From assembly GCA_001579985.1 (NCBI GenBank), contig LRSR01010760.1:1-32906 (forward strand): a stretch of DNA of 32,906 nt. Reading direction: 5' to 3'. The translations under genes were made by a program, and so were the position numbers. Below, in pieces: positions 18,362 through 27,631 of this stretch (positions are counted from its first letter, which is position 1; each line of letters opens with the position of its first letter). Source of the DNA: Hypsibius dujardini (lineage: Eukaryota > Tardigrada > Eutardigrada > Parachela > Hypsibiidae). Below the pieces are notes generated by a model, which was not told the origin of the DNA, ran no database searches, and was given only the letters and a program-made list of their open reading frames with translations.

Positions 18362-20539
18362 TCAGTAATAGGGTCGTGTCGAGTCGAGATGGTTCCAGCT
18401 GGCAAACTGGCTCCACGAGCCGGCGAGACTGTGGATGGCGTAGGCGTCCGTCTGCTTCTCGGTGGCGCGGCGCTGCTTCTGCTGGCTGGTGATGAGCTGG
18501 TAATTGCGGCCGGTGTTACTGTCCCAGTACTCCTGGCCGTCGCTGCGGAATCCGATGCAGAACTCAACGCTCTGCTTGTCCGAGTCGCTGCTGCTGCTGG
18601 TCCGGCTGTTAGTGGGAATGACAATTTCGAAGCTGAATGTGTCGTACTTGTCCACCGCGTCGGAGGCCTTGCCGCAGAACTTGGCCGGGTAGTCGGAGAA
18701 GGTGTCCCAGCCGTTGAAAGTGCACCGGACAAAGACGTCCTTCTTGAATGACATATTTTGGACCTAAAATGTACAGGGAAAAAAACGGACACAGTTAAGG
18801 GTCAGGAGGGTGTGGTTGGTTGACTTTTGCCGATCCAACAGGAAGTAAATAGAGAGCTCGAAGCACAGAGGGCCAAGGGCAGAGCCCGGCAGTCAGATTA
18901 ATAAGTATAACAAAAAACAGACAGACAGACAGACAGACAGACGGACAGATAAATTGACATACAGACAGATAAACAGACAGATAGACATACAGACAGACAG
19001 ACAAAAAGACAGACATACAGGCAAACAAACAGACAGACACTCAGACAGACAGACAAACAGACAGACAGATAGACAGACAGACAGACAGACAGACAAACAG
19101 GCAGACAGACAAACAGACAGTCAAACAGTCAGATAGATACCTATACACGCAGACAAATCTGTGTTATAACATGTGAGGAGAACATGGCAAGAAAATTTGG
19201 CACAAAAAAAGTGTTGGGAATGGAATATTGAGGAAGATAAGTTAAACGCTATTCAAAGAAACCGACGCCGGGCGGTGGATTGCCGCCAACTTAAATCTCC
19301 GGTCTAAATTAGAACTAACGAGGTCAAGAACAAAATTACGTCACAGATTGATTTTGAAAATAGTTGTTTCAGCTGTGTTTCTATTTAACAGGAGCGCCTT
19401 AATAACGTGCGATTCAAACCAAACATAATCGCGCTATGCGTCACGGTAATTAGCAATGGGAATCGGTACATTGATTGTTGGATTGTGGAGAACTGAAACG
19501 GAGTCAGTAGACTTTAAATTAAGTCAAATTAATCCCAAACGTTTCGCACCAAATGAAACATCGAATTTAAATTAACTCGTACCTTTAAATCAGACACAAA
19601 ATAATTTCGGTAAATAAAAGAAATTTAATAATTATAAAAAAAATATTTTGCTCGGACAGTGGTCAAACAGATCGAAAAGAGTATAAACGACTTTTCCACA
19701 CGACTAACAATTCCATTTCATTTTTTTTCATTAGTAGATTATCTCTAATGGCAGACAAAATAGTGAGATCTCACCTTTATCGTTCCCATAAAGCTGTTTG
19801 TCTTCTGCTTGATGATGACGTTCTCCAACGCCACAAATCGTGTCTCCAGCTTCTCCCTGAATCCCAGATAATCCGCCGCGGGCTGACTGAAATTGACCTG
19901 CCACTCGCTAATCTCCACCACCAAATCCTCATCATCCATGGCGTCCTCGGCGGATTTCGGCCCGCCGAACCGCCCCGGCTCCGGCTCGGTCCCCCAACTG
20001 CAATCGAGCTCCTCGGTGAAAAATCTTGTCCTCTCCAAGTCCAATCCCATATCGTCCGCGAAGCTGACGCGTTTCTTCTCCGCACTGCTGCATTCCAAAA
20101 AGTGCTGTTGCTGCTTCAAAATCGGCACCTTCCGGCTGCTCCGGTGGGCTGCGCGATGACGGGACCCCCAGGGGTGGGGCGCTACGGGCGGCGGGCTGTC
20201 GTAGGGGTCCGGACTGAGGGGGCCGTCTTCCAGGGAGTCGCGTCGCTCGAAAGATGGCCGGTTCGCGCCGCCGCGATTGCTCAGGATGGAATGGGTGAGG
20301 AGGAGGCTACCGGGCGCGGAAACGGACTTGTGGATGATGGCAGGGCCATGATGGGAGCCGCGGAGGGAAAAGGGGCTGCCGCCGCCATTGCCACGCCCAT
20401 CCGCCCCGGCTAACCCCTTGATAGAGCTGGCTGCAAAGTAATGGCTGAACTGTGACGACGCCAGTTGTGCTGCTGTGCTGTGCGCTTGCTGGAGCGACGA
20501 TCCGGTGAAGACGTAATCGTATCCAGCAGGTGATGGCAT
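18362..20539 (-). CDS. PPP1R3: Glycogen-targeting PP1 regulatory subunit (PPP1R3 family)
   Basis: Two coding exons on the minus strand, 20539-19775 and 18763-18362, joined in phase 0 (GTIK|VQNMSFKKDV), give 388 residues. Residues 1-150 are Ser/Pro/Gly-rich and probably disordered. KKRVSFADD at about 155-163 is the RVxF docking motif for PP1 catalytic subunit. From about 212 a CBM21 domain follows: FSQPAADYLGFREKLE, VALENVII, VRCTFNGWDTFSDYPA, and the glycogen-contact motif YWDSNTGRNYQL. Such subunits bring PP1 to glycogen to activate glycogen synthase and inactivate phosphorylase. The start is the first ATG after a likely 5' UTR acceptor (CTTCCTTCAG, exon from 20562). The family is certain; the vertebrate A-G subtype cannot be assigned. 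The 1-kb intron has a 240-bp (AGAC)n array. Confidence 0.92.
18918..19152. repeat. (AGAC)n array, PPP1R3-like intron
   Basis: The longest array in the window (about 235 bp), inside the 18764-19774 intron. Confidence 0.9.
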
Positions 20540-20562
20540 TTCAAGATGGAAAAAAAAGCGAT

Positions 20563-23500
20563 CTGAAGGAAGAAAATTCCGAGAGATGAATATCACAGGT
20601 GAAATGAAGAAAAATCTGACTCCACGTCGGAAAATTCCATTTTCTTTGATTGATAACAAATCCACCGGTGTGGGTCAACAGCCACAAGACTGCACGCGCG
20701 TTGATTGGTTGCGTGGGCAGTGTCCAGTGCGGCCACAAGACTGCAGTAGTCAGCTTTTGTTTGCGTTTTGAATGAAAGGGGGTGTGTGCAGGTAAGCTGC
20801 GGCCACACCTTCTCTTTAGCGTACACAAACAGAACGATAAACTGAAGGATGCAAATGACGGAAAAGAGCGAGAAAATAGTTTTGCGTTTCTATTTAAAGA
20901 GAAGAAGCGATGTCTTTAGAGAGCGAGCATTGCCACTTCAGAGAGTGTGATTAAATATTTTCTCCTCAGACTCGAATTCGAAGACACTCACTCGCTGGCG
21001 TAAAGAATTTGATGTACGAAAGAGTGAACTGCGCAGCTGCGGTCGCTGGTCTGTCTCAAGGCGCGTCATAATATTTTCCCGTACGCTGAGCGAACGCGCG
21101 CACCAATCACAGACGTCGGGCGCGCATTCACTCAGCACACACACAACACACAAGCTGTCGGCGTTAACGCTTTGGACCATTGGCATCTGTTCAGTGCGTG
21201 CACAGCTCGTGGCGCCGGCAGACGCGCCGCGTGTCTGCCTCAAACTGACCAATTGCACATTTTACTGGGTCAGCTAGAGAACTCCCCCGCGGTGTTGTGT
21301 GTGTGTGTGTGAGTATGTGGGTAGTGGTGGTGGAGAGGGGATGGATTGGGATCGTACAAAGATAGCATTCCTCGACGGAGCCGGTTCCAAAGGGGGCCTT
21401 TCTTGTGATTTATCTCTTGTCTTCTGGCGTGTTTACGACAGACGATACTCCGGGGTCAGAAGAGTTACTCTTATATGCGGTCGGGAGAGCAGAGGTGACT
21501 TTGAAACGTTATTACTTAAATTTATTATTTACCTTTGAATTTAATTTAGTTAGTGAAAGAAACTAAATTAAAAATCTAGGAAAGTAGTTAATATTCAACT
21601 GACTTTTTATTCCGATACATAGTTTTATTTGAATATATTTTATTCACATGTATCAGAAGCATGGCTATATATTAAATATTAGGTAAGTCATTTCTGTGAA
21701 TAAATAAAGCATACATAAAAATTCGAAGGTGAAGCGAAAAGTTATTGTTCTCGGTAGAGGGAGCCACACCCACAAACATCGAGGCACCTCAAGACTTTGC
21801 CGTATGTCCGAATGCGCATCAATGTCGGACATGTGCATAAAGTTTGGATGTATCTCTTTTTTATCCGTTTCTAGTACTACGAACAGAGTTCCAATGGTCA
21901 GCGGGTTCTCGGAAATTACTGACTTAATGTCTGCATTGAACTCTCTCAATCTGCCTGATTGGTCACAAGGGGCTTTGTCTGTGTGTCTGTGTGTCTGTGT
22001 GTATTGATGTTCGCGGGTCCGAGTGGGGGACTGCGGACCACCCGACAAGAAGAAGAGGATAAGAAACCATGGCACCGGGTCGTGAACCCTCGTGTGACTA
22101 TGAACCCGAGCGGTTTACTGTGCTCTCGGACGTTTTTTCTTCTTCATGGTGTGTCTAACCGGAAATGTGCGCGCAGTTCCAGAGTCCGCTTCCTCTCTCT
22201 CTCTCTTTTTCTCTGCCTCTTTCTCGCTCTCTCTCTGCCTGGCTGTCCGTCCAGTGTGCAAAAAAGGACCGATGGTATTCATAAAATTCCGGACACAGTG
22301 ACATGCATCTATTATCCCCGCAATCAGACGGGGGGGGGGATAACGATGCCTGGGTATGACGCGGGTATTACCTGTGTGTGCTCATGATGCAGTTGTATCA
22401 TCCGGAGCACGAATGGCCGATGAGAGAGCAAGTCGTGTTGCCCATGCACGTGTAAAAAGCCTGTGAAGGTTGTTATATTATTGTTAAAGCGATATTGAGA
22501 TGTGTGTGGTTGAGGAAACACGTTTTCTACCAGATCTTCAGCACGTCATTACGGAGTGTCAGGTACCGGAAGGACACGCTAGAAGGGGGTGTTGTCTGTT
22601 TTGTGGTGTCGTGATATGTCAGTGATGTAATGGTATTTTGCTATAAAGTATGAGGGAATGCAAACCTGCGGTACCATGGCTGTTAAAGAGCAGTGGATAA
22701 CGTAGTAGACACTTAATTACAGTACTGTAAAATTCCGACCACATGGTGCTGATATTTAGACTCACCCGTATATTATGACTGCATACACTGTACTTCACTG
22801 AAGTCATAATATACGGTGGATCAGCACCATGTGGTCGGAACTTTACAGTAGTTGATTACACACGTGGCAAAAACATTGTACTAACCGAGTGAAGCCATTT
22901 AACTCGTTCAATGCACTGTTCATACATATGCCGAGATGAATAGCCTGACTCGGTTAGCGCAGAGTTCTTGCTACGTGTGCACACACAGCTCAAACGCCTA
23001 TCTGCACAAGGATTTTGCGTAATTATTCTCTCCAGCTAACGCGTGAGGAAAAATATGCATATTTATTACTTTTGTACCAGCCGATAGATTTGTCGAAATT
23101 AATTTTAGGTGATGGATAACTGATGCAAAATTTTATTCCAAGCATCAACTAACTCGTAGACTCGTCTCGCTGTGGGTGGAATAATTTGGTCACCGAAATG
23201 ATTTGAATTCAAAACCGATTTGCACAATGGTTTTTATTTGTTTTTATTTTTATTTTTGCTAAAATTACGTTAAATATTTCGTAATTGACGACCAAGTTGA
23301 GATGATGAATGTTTTAGTCGGGAAGCGATTCGGAGAGATCACAAGGCAGACGAGTGTGAAACGTCGAGGAATAATTCAGCAAAAATCCGTTTTCCCACCA
23401 CTGCGACGAAGGTGTTGTTTCGGTCACGGTCTGCACACGTTCTCCAGTTGGGACCTTCGAATCGTTGTGCCAGGCGCATTACGGTATTCTCACTATAACT

Positions 23501-23836
23501 TACGTTTGGGAGACTGCTGGTGATTCGTCTCCGATATTAGTTTATAATAATGAATTCCCATAAGGATTCCTATTACTATTAACTATCATTGCAGATGTAC
23601 AAATTATCTGCGCTTTCAGTTTTTAATTCTGAAAAACAAACAAACAAATAAATCACTTTATAATTCAACAGACAGATAATTGCAGTGACGAGATTTTTAC
23701 ATCTCCACACGTTCAATTGAACATTCAACAAAGTCTCTGGGACTGGAAAATTATTCCTTCCGAGATGATTTTTACCGTATGTATTCACAATTTCACAGGG
23801 TCTAGCGAGTCCGAATTATCATAATTTTTATAACGG
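20563..23836. other. Spacer upstream of PPP1R3-like gene
   Basis: No convincing gene. The left 700 bp should hold the PPP1R3-like promoter and 5' UTR. A CT-rich tract lies near 22193-22240 and a hairpin at 22723-22850. The remaining open frames are short and show no known domain. Confidence 0.55.
22723..22850. repeat. Two-stage inverted repeat (hairpin element)
   Basis: Outer arms 22723-22753 and 22820-22850 pair over 31 bases with one mismatch (TACTGTAAAATTCCGACC against TACTGTAAAGTTCCGACC). After an asymmetric bulge, inner arms near 22768-22780 and 22803-22815 (CGTATATTATGACT) pair again around a loop of about 20 bases. Its sequence is unrelated to the hairpin in UBA52. MITE-like or RNA hairpin; no coding capacity. 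Confidence 0.85.
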
Positions 23837-24826
23837 CTAATAACTAAAGATACTGATATCATCCTCATTCGCTTGGCTCACGAACTCATCCTCAGTCAGG
23901 GTCCCGTCGACAGGTGCAGGCTCTGAGTGTGCGACGTTCACCGGCGCTGGAGATGTCGCGAATGAGGCATGTTCATCGAAGTCTGCGTCTTCCTTCAACG
24001 AGCTCGGCGTACTGCCAGGGTACCAAGACGGGCTCTCTGTCACTGGACCAAGGTACCACTGCGGAAGCATCTGTCCGTTGTCCGTCTGATCCGTACCAGC
24101 GTGTTCACCTAAGTGTTCGAACTCTGTGGGATGAATACTGCGAGTTCGCTGCACTTCAGACCGCGGACGGTGCTGGGCTTCTCCATCCTTTATGCCCGTT
24201 CGTTGTTGGAACGTCAGCCTCGTCACCTTCTCCAGCGTTACCATCACGTTGGCTCCGCTGAGCAACCGTTTCAAAATTGCGCTGGAAATTGCGCTCTTCT
24301 CGCCGACCACCGACTCCGACTCCGTCGACCCCGACGAAGATGACGATGAGGAGACGGAGGAGGAAGATGAGACACTACTGTCGTTATGCTCATTGTTTGG
24401 GTGACCTCCGAGCTGCGAATGAGCTCCGAAATGGGGCTCGGTTCGGGAGCCATGACCTTGGTTTACGGACGGTCCGACGAAGGTTCCCAGTTCACCGAAA
24501 GGTTCTCCACCAAAGTGACCACCATCAAATTGACCCCCAAACGGGCCACCGTGTTGAGGGTCCTCATACATAACATGGTGTTGACCCTCGGCGTTCGGAA
24601 CATTCGAAGGTTTACCACCAAATAGACCGTTCCCTTCTGGATGACCGTCAAATGGCGGCGGGAATGGCGGCGGGAATGGCGGCGGGTGGCTCGGCCAAGG
24701 TCCATCCGTCCGTCTCCGTCCGTCGGCTGGCGGTGCGTGTTGGCCGGTGGTTGGACGACCCGGTTGTGCGACAGCGCATCCAACTGTCAGCGCAAGGGCG
24801 AGAACGACTACATATGTCATGACCAT
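23837..24826 (-). CDS. Secreted low-complexity protein, short paralogue
   Basis: An uninterrupted frame of 329 residues. Residues 1-20 form a signal peptide (MVMTYVVVLALALTVGCAVA, cut before QPGRP). Then come a Pro-rich stretch with PPPF repeats (48-59), a Gly/Phe-rich segment (93-113), a Ser block (150-170), and two modules shared with the 635-residue gene opposite: SAISSAILKRLLSGANVMV / TLEKVTRLTFQQ at 178-208 and LPQWYLGPVTESPSWYP at 254-270. The C-terminus is acidic. I do not recognise the family; function unknown. It is probably extracellular (matrix, cuticle or secretion). M3 is an alternative start. No intron is needed, unlike all the recognised housekeeping and metabolic genes nearby. 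A 3' intron in the 5' UTR (TTATAG just before ATG) cannot be excluded. Confidence 0.8.
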   Translation of the reverse strand: MVMTYVVVLALALTVGCAVAQPGRPTTGQHAPPADGRRRTDGPWPSHPPPFPPPFPPPFDGHPEGNGLFGGKPSNVPNAEGQHHVMYEDPQHGGPFGGQFDGGHFGGEPFGELGTFVGPSVNQGHGSRTEPHFGAHSQLGGHPNNEHNDSSVSSSSSVSSSSSSSGSTESESVVGEKSAISSAILKRLLSGANVMVTLEKVTRLTFQQRTGIKDGEAQHRPRSEVQRTRSIHPTEFEHLGEHAGTDQTDNGQMLPQWYLGPVTESPSWYPGSTPSSLKEDADFDEHASFATSPAPVNVAHSEPAPVDGTLTEDEFVSQANEDDISIFSY

Positions 24827-25521
24827 TGCACTCTATAACCGTTTTACACGGGTCGCGGGTTTGCGAACCTAAATGAAACTTGCGAAAAGATTTGTACAAC
24901 GGTATCTCCGTTAATTTAGCATGATCCTTGATGTTTAATGGCGTATTTGCTGCTGTAGCAATTTTACTACGTGACCCGGAATTTGTATCATGCAGAGGTC
25001 CCGGTAGGGTACGGATATGAAGTGGTCATTGTTGGTACGCCCTTCCTCAGGCACATCCCTTCCTTCCACCAGGGACCCATACATCTCTTCGCATAAGCGC
25101 GAGATGTATGAGTGAATACGATCGCAGTCGTTTACTGCTAACAATGCACAGTCTACTTATTGCGATGCACTCTATATATCCGGGAGGCCAAGGCCACTTG
25201 AAAAAACTGCGGCGTCTGCTGGATACTGCAAAGGAGCATCCGAGCTGAGGGTGTGTTCCCGGCACTACGTGACCTTGCTCAGCGTTTTCCCACTTTTCCA
25301 GCCTGAACTCACTCTCGCGAGTGCCGGTACTTGTGTTCCGGAATAAGCAAAAAAAAGAGCGTATTAAGTGGTCCTCTGGAACAAGAACTGCGAGCTCACA
25401 TCGATCGAGCCCGTTCAATGTTCCATCGGTCAGTTCATTTAAAGTAGACTGTCTTGCAGTCAAATCGAGTAGTGACATAGATTAGTCGCACACCTTACAC
25501 TCCGGACACACAAATCCGACC
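24827..25521. promoter_or_regulatory. Bidirectional spacer between the secreted paralogues
   Basis: 695 bp separate the two divergent start codons. A TATATA tract lies almost in the middle (about 25172-25178). A TTTAAAG TATA-like site at about 25439-25445 is roughly 80 bp before the + gene's ATG. TTCCGGAA at 25336-25343 could be a minimal two-unit heat-shock-type site, a weak call. No coding frame here looks real. Confidence 0.45.
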
Positions 25522-27429
25522 ATGAAATTCTCAGCTATTCTCGTCCTTGCCATGGCGGTCGGCTGCGCCGTTGCCCAGCGTGGACGTTTGTCTCCGACAA
25601 CCCCAACCACCACTACCACCACAACCACCACTACAACCACCACGCAGAAACCTCGTCCAACCACCGGAGAACCAGCAATAACGACTGTCAAACCGATCGT
25701 CAAGCCATCCATCGTCCCAGCGGCACCGGCCGTATCCGCACCGGTAGCCCAGCCGAACGCAAGTCAGCCGGTCTCAACGAGTGCTCCTGCAACCCTCCCG
25801 CCGGGCATCCTCGGGTTCGACCAAGCCCCGCCGATGTCCACCGGTCCTATCGCTCACCCCCTCGCACCGCTGGCCCCGGGTCCAGCTGATTCGTCCTCGT
25901 CCCTCGCCGCCGCCGAAGCGTTTGCTCCGGCACCTGCGGCTTCGGACTTTTCCGCGGCTGTCATGCCGTCCGGCTGGAACGACCCTCTTGGTCCCGTCCT
26001 CCCACCCGCGGGTGTGTGGAGCGGAACACCGACTGAGGGTAGCAGCGCCGGTGGGATCCAACATCCCGGAATCCCCGTCGGAAATGCCCCGCCGGGGGCC
26101 AGCGACGCCATTCACCACGCCGGAATCGCCGTTGGAGCCGTTCCTCCGACCGAGGACGCTTCTCCGATCCACTCTAGTCCGTTCCTTGACACGATCGGTC
26201 AATCTAGTTTGTTCGCCGGTGATACTCAGCAATTCCCTCTTGCGAATCAGATTCCCATGAGCAACCTGGCCGTATTTCCGTCCCCCTTCGGTGGATCGGC
26301 AGGCAATTCAAACGGCCTCGGTGGGCCTGCGGGAGTCGCTCAGAATTTCGGCGTTCCGGCCAGCAGCTCGATTGGTCTCGGTGAACCGTCATCGGCGCTC
26401 ATCTTCCACCAGTTGAACGGCTCGAATATTGCCCCACCAGCACCCCAGACCTTCGGCAACCTCGGTGGCCCGAACCAATTCGACGCGCCGGAACACAATG
26501 GTTGGGGTCAACAGCCAAACGGTCCCTTCGTTGGCGGTCAGTTCGGTGGCGGCGCTCCCCATGGCGGTCCGTTCGGAGGAGGCTCGCAGTACGGTGGTCC
26601 CTTCGGCGGTGGCCCCTTCGGCGGTGGCCCCTTCGGTGGTGGCCCCTTCGGTGGTGGCCCCTTCGGTGGTGGACCGTTCGGCGGACACGGAATCTTCGGA
26701 GGACCGCAGTTCCGCCCGTCTTTCCAGCTCGGTCTCGGATTTCCCCCGCATTTTGGAGGTGGTCACGGCGGTCGTCCACACTTCGGTGGTCGCCCGCACA
26801 GCAGCCACGGTGACCAAGGGTCGTCCGAGTCCTCGTCCAGCTTGTCCGAGTCGTCAGAGTCCGGCGAGAAGGGCGGAATTTCCGGTGCAATCCTCCAGCG
26901 CTTGCTCAGCGGAACCAACGTGAAGGTTACCCTCAAGAAGGTGACGAAACTGACCTTCAAACAGGGTAATGGTGAGAAAGGTCACGGTCACGGCCACGGC
27001 GGGATCCATCACGGTCGGCCGCACTTCGGCGGTGGAGCTCATCAGCACGGCAACTTTTCGCAGCAAGCCAACTCGTCGTCGTTCTTGCCGCCGTGGTTTT
27101 TCGGCCCGGTGACGGAGAGCCAGTCATGGTACCCGACCACGCCTTCGTTCGACGGTCTTACTGGGACTTCACCATCACTGTCAGTCGAGACATTCGCAAC
27201 TCCGACCCCATCGTCTTCCAATTCGAACACCACGTTGGATTCCGCAAACGAAGGTGGTGTCCTGCCGGACATTGTCGACAGCATTATCCACCCGGAGATC
27301 GGCCATGATTCCCAAGATTCACCGCCCGAAGCGGGCGTAGAAGAGGTTATGGATGAGGAGATTGATGCGACCACACCGAAGACTATTCCGCCGCCGAGGC
27401 CACATTTAGCACCCTCTGATCTAGGATAG
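25522..27429 (+). CDS. Secreted Gly/Pro/Thr/His-rich protein, long paralogue
   Basis: An uninterrupted frame of 635 residues ending in TAG. MKFSAILVLAMAVGCAVA is a signal peptide, cut before QRGR. Segments in order: a poly-Thr run (about 27-41); a long Pro/Ala/Ser-rich region; six or more GGGPF repeats (about 350-395) with near-identical 15-bp DNA units; an acidic Ser block (SESSSSLSESSESGEKG); conserved module 1 (GGISGAILQRLLSGTNVKV / TLKKVTKLTFKQ, about 451-481); a His/Gly-rich stretch (GHGHGHGGIHHG); conserved module 2 (LPPWFFGPVTESQSWYP, about 522-538); and an acidic Ser/Thr-rich tail. Modules 1 and 2 recur in the divergent neighbour, so the two are paralogues. I do not recognise the family. 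A structural extracellular role (cuticle, adhesive, eggshell or silk-like) is inference from composition only. Confidence 0.88.
   Translation: MKFSAILVLAMAVGCAVAQRGRLSPTTPTTTTTTTTTTTTTQKPRPTTGEPAITTVKPIVKPSIVPAAPAVSAPVAQPNASQPVSTSAPATLPPGILGFDQAPPMSTGPIAHPLAPLAPGPADSSSSLAAAEAFAPAPAASDFSAAVMPSGWNDPLGPVLPPAGVWSGTPTEGSSAGGIQHPGIPVGNAPPGASDAIHHAGIAVGAVPPTEDASPIHSSPFLDTIGQSSLFAGDTQQFPLANQIPMSNLAVFPSPFGGSAGNSNGLGGPAGVAQNFGVPASSSIGLGEPSSALIFHQLNGSNIAPPAPQTFGNLGGPNQFDAPEHNGWGQQPNGPFVGGQFGGGAPHGGPFGGGSQYGGPFGGGPFGGGPFGGGPFGGGPFGGGPFGGHGIFGGPQFRPSFQLGLGFPPHFGGGHGGRPHFGGRPHSSHGDQGSSESSSSLSESSESGEKGGISGAILQRLLSGTNVKVTLKKVTKLTFKQGNGEKGHGHGHGGIHHGRPHFGGGAHQHGNFSQQANSSSFLPPWFFGPVTESQSWYPTTPSFDGLTGTSPSLSVETFATPTPSSSNSNTTLDSANEGGVLPDIVDSIIHPEIGHDSQDSPPEAGVEEVMDEEIDATTPKTIPPPRPHLAPSDLG
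26573..26690. repeat. 15-bp coding tandem repeat (GGGPF)
   Basis: A run of near-identical 15-bp units reading GGTGGCCCCTTCGGC with third-position changes lies inside the 635-residue frame. Keeping a multiple of three preserves the frame. The high DNA identity points to recent expansion and probable length variation between individuals. Confidence 0.8.
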
Positions 27430-27631
27430 AATAAGAGTCATTTAGCGATCGCTTTACAGTTTCTATTTATCTTATAACGTTTGTGTCTGTTGGTACTTTG
27501 TCAATATACGGTACATGAACTGACTCGTAAAAAAATGTAAAAAACGGAAAACGTAAAAAACAAACAAGGGGGTTATGCGGATAGAATACGGCAAGCTGTC
27601 TGGAACTTAATTAAATGATAGAAAATGGGTT

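Noticed and set aside
24113-24899. Open frames antisense to the short secreted paralogue
   Set aside because: They arise from the GC-rich codons of the real gene, lack domains and have Arg/Pro-rich shadow composition.
26389-26890. Thr/Glu/Arg-rich antisense frames in the long paralogue
   Set aside because: Produced by reading the 15-bp GGGPF repeat backwards; they do not extend past it in a meaningful way.
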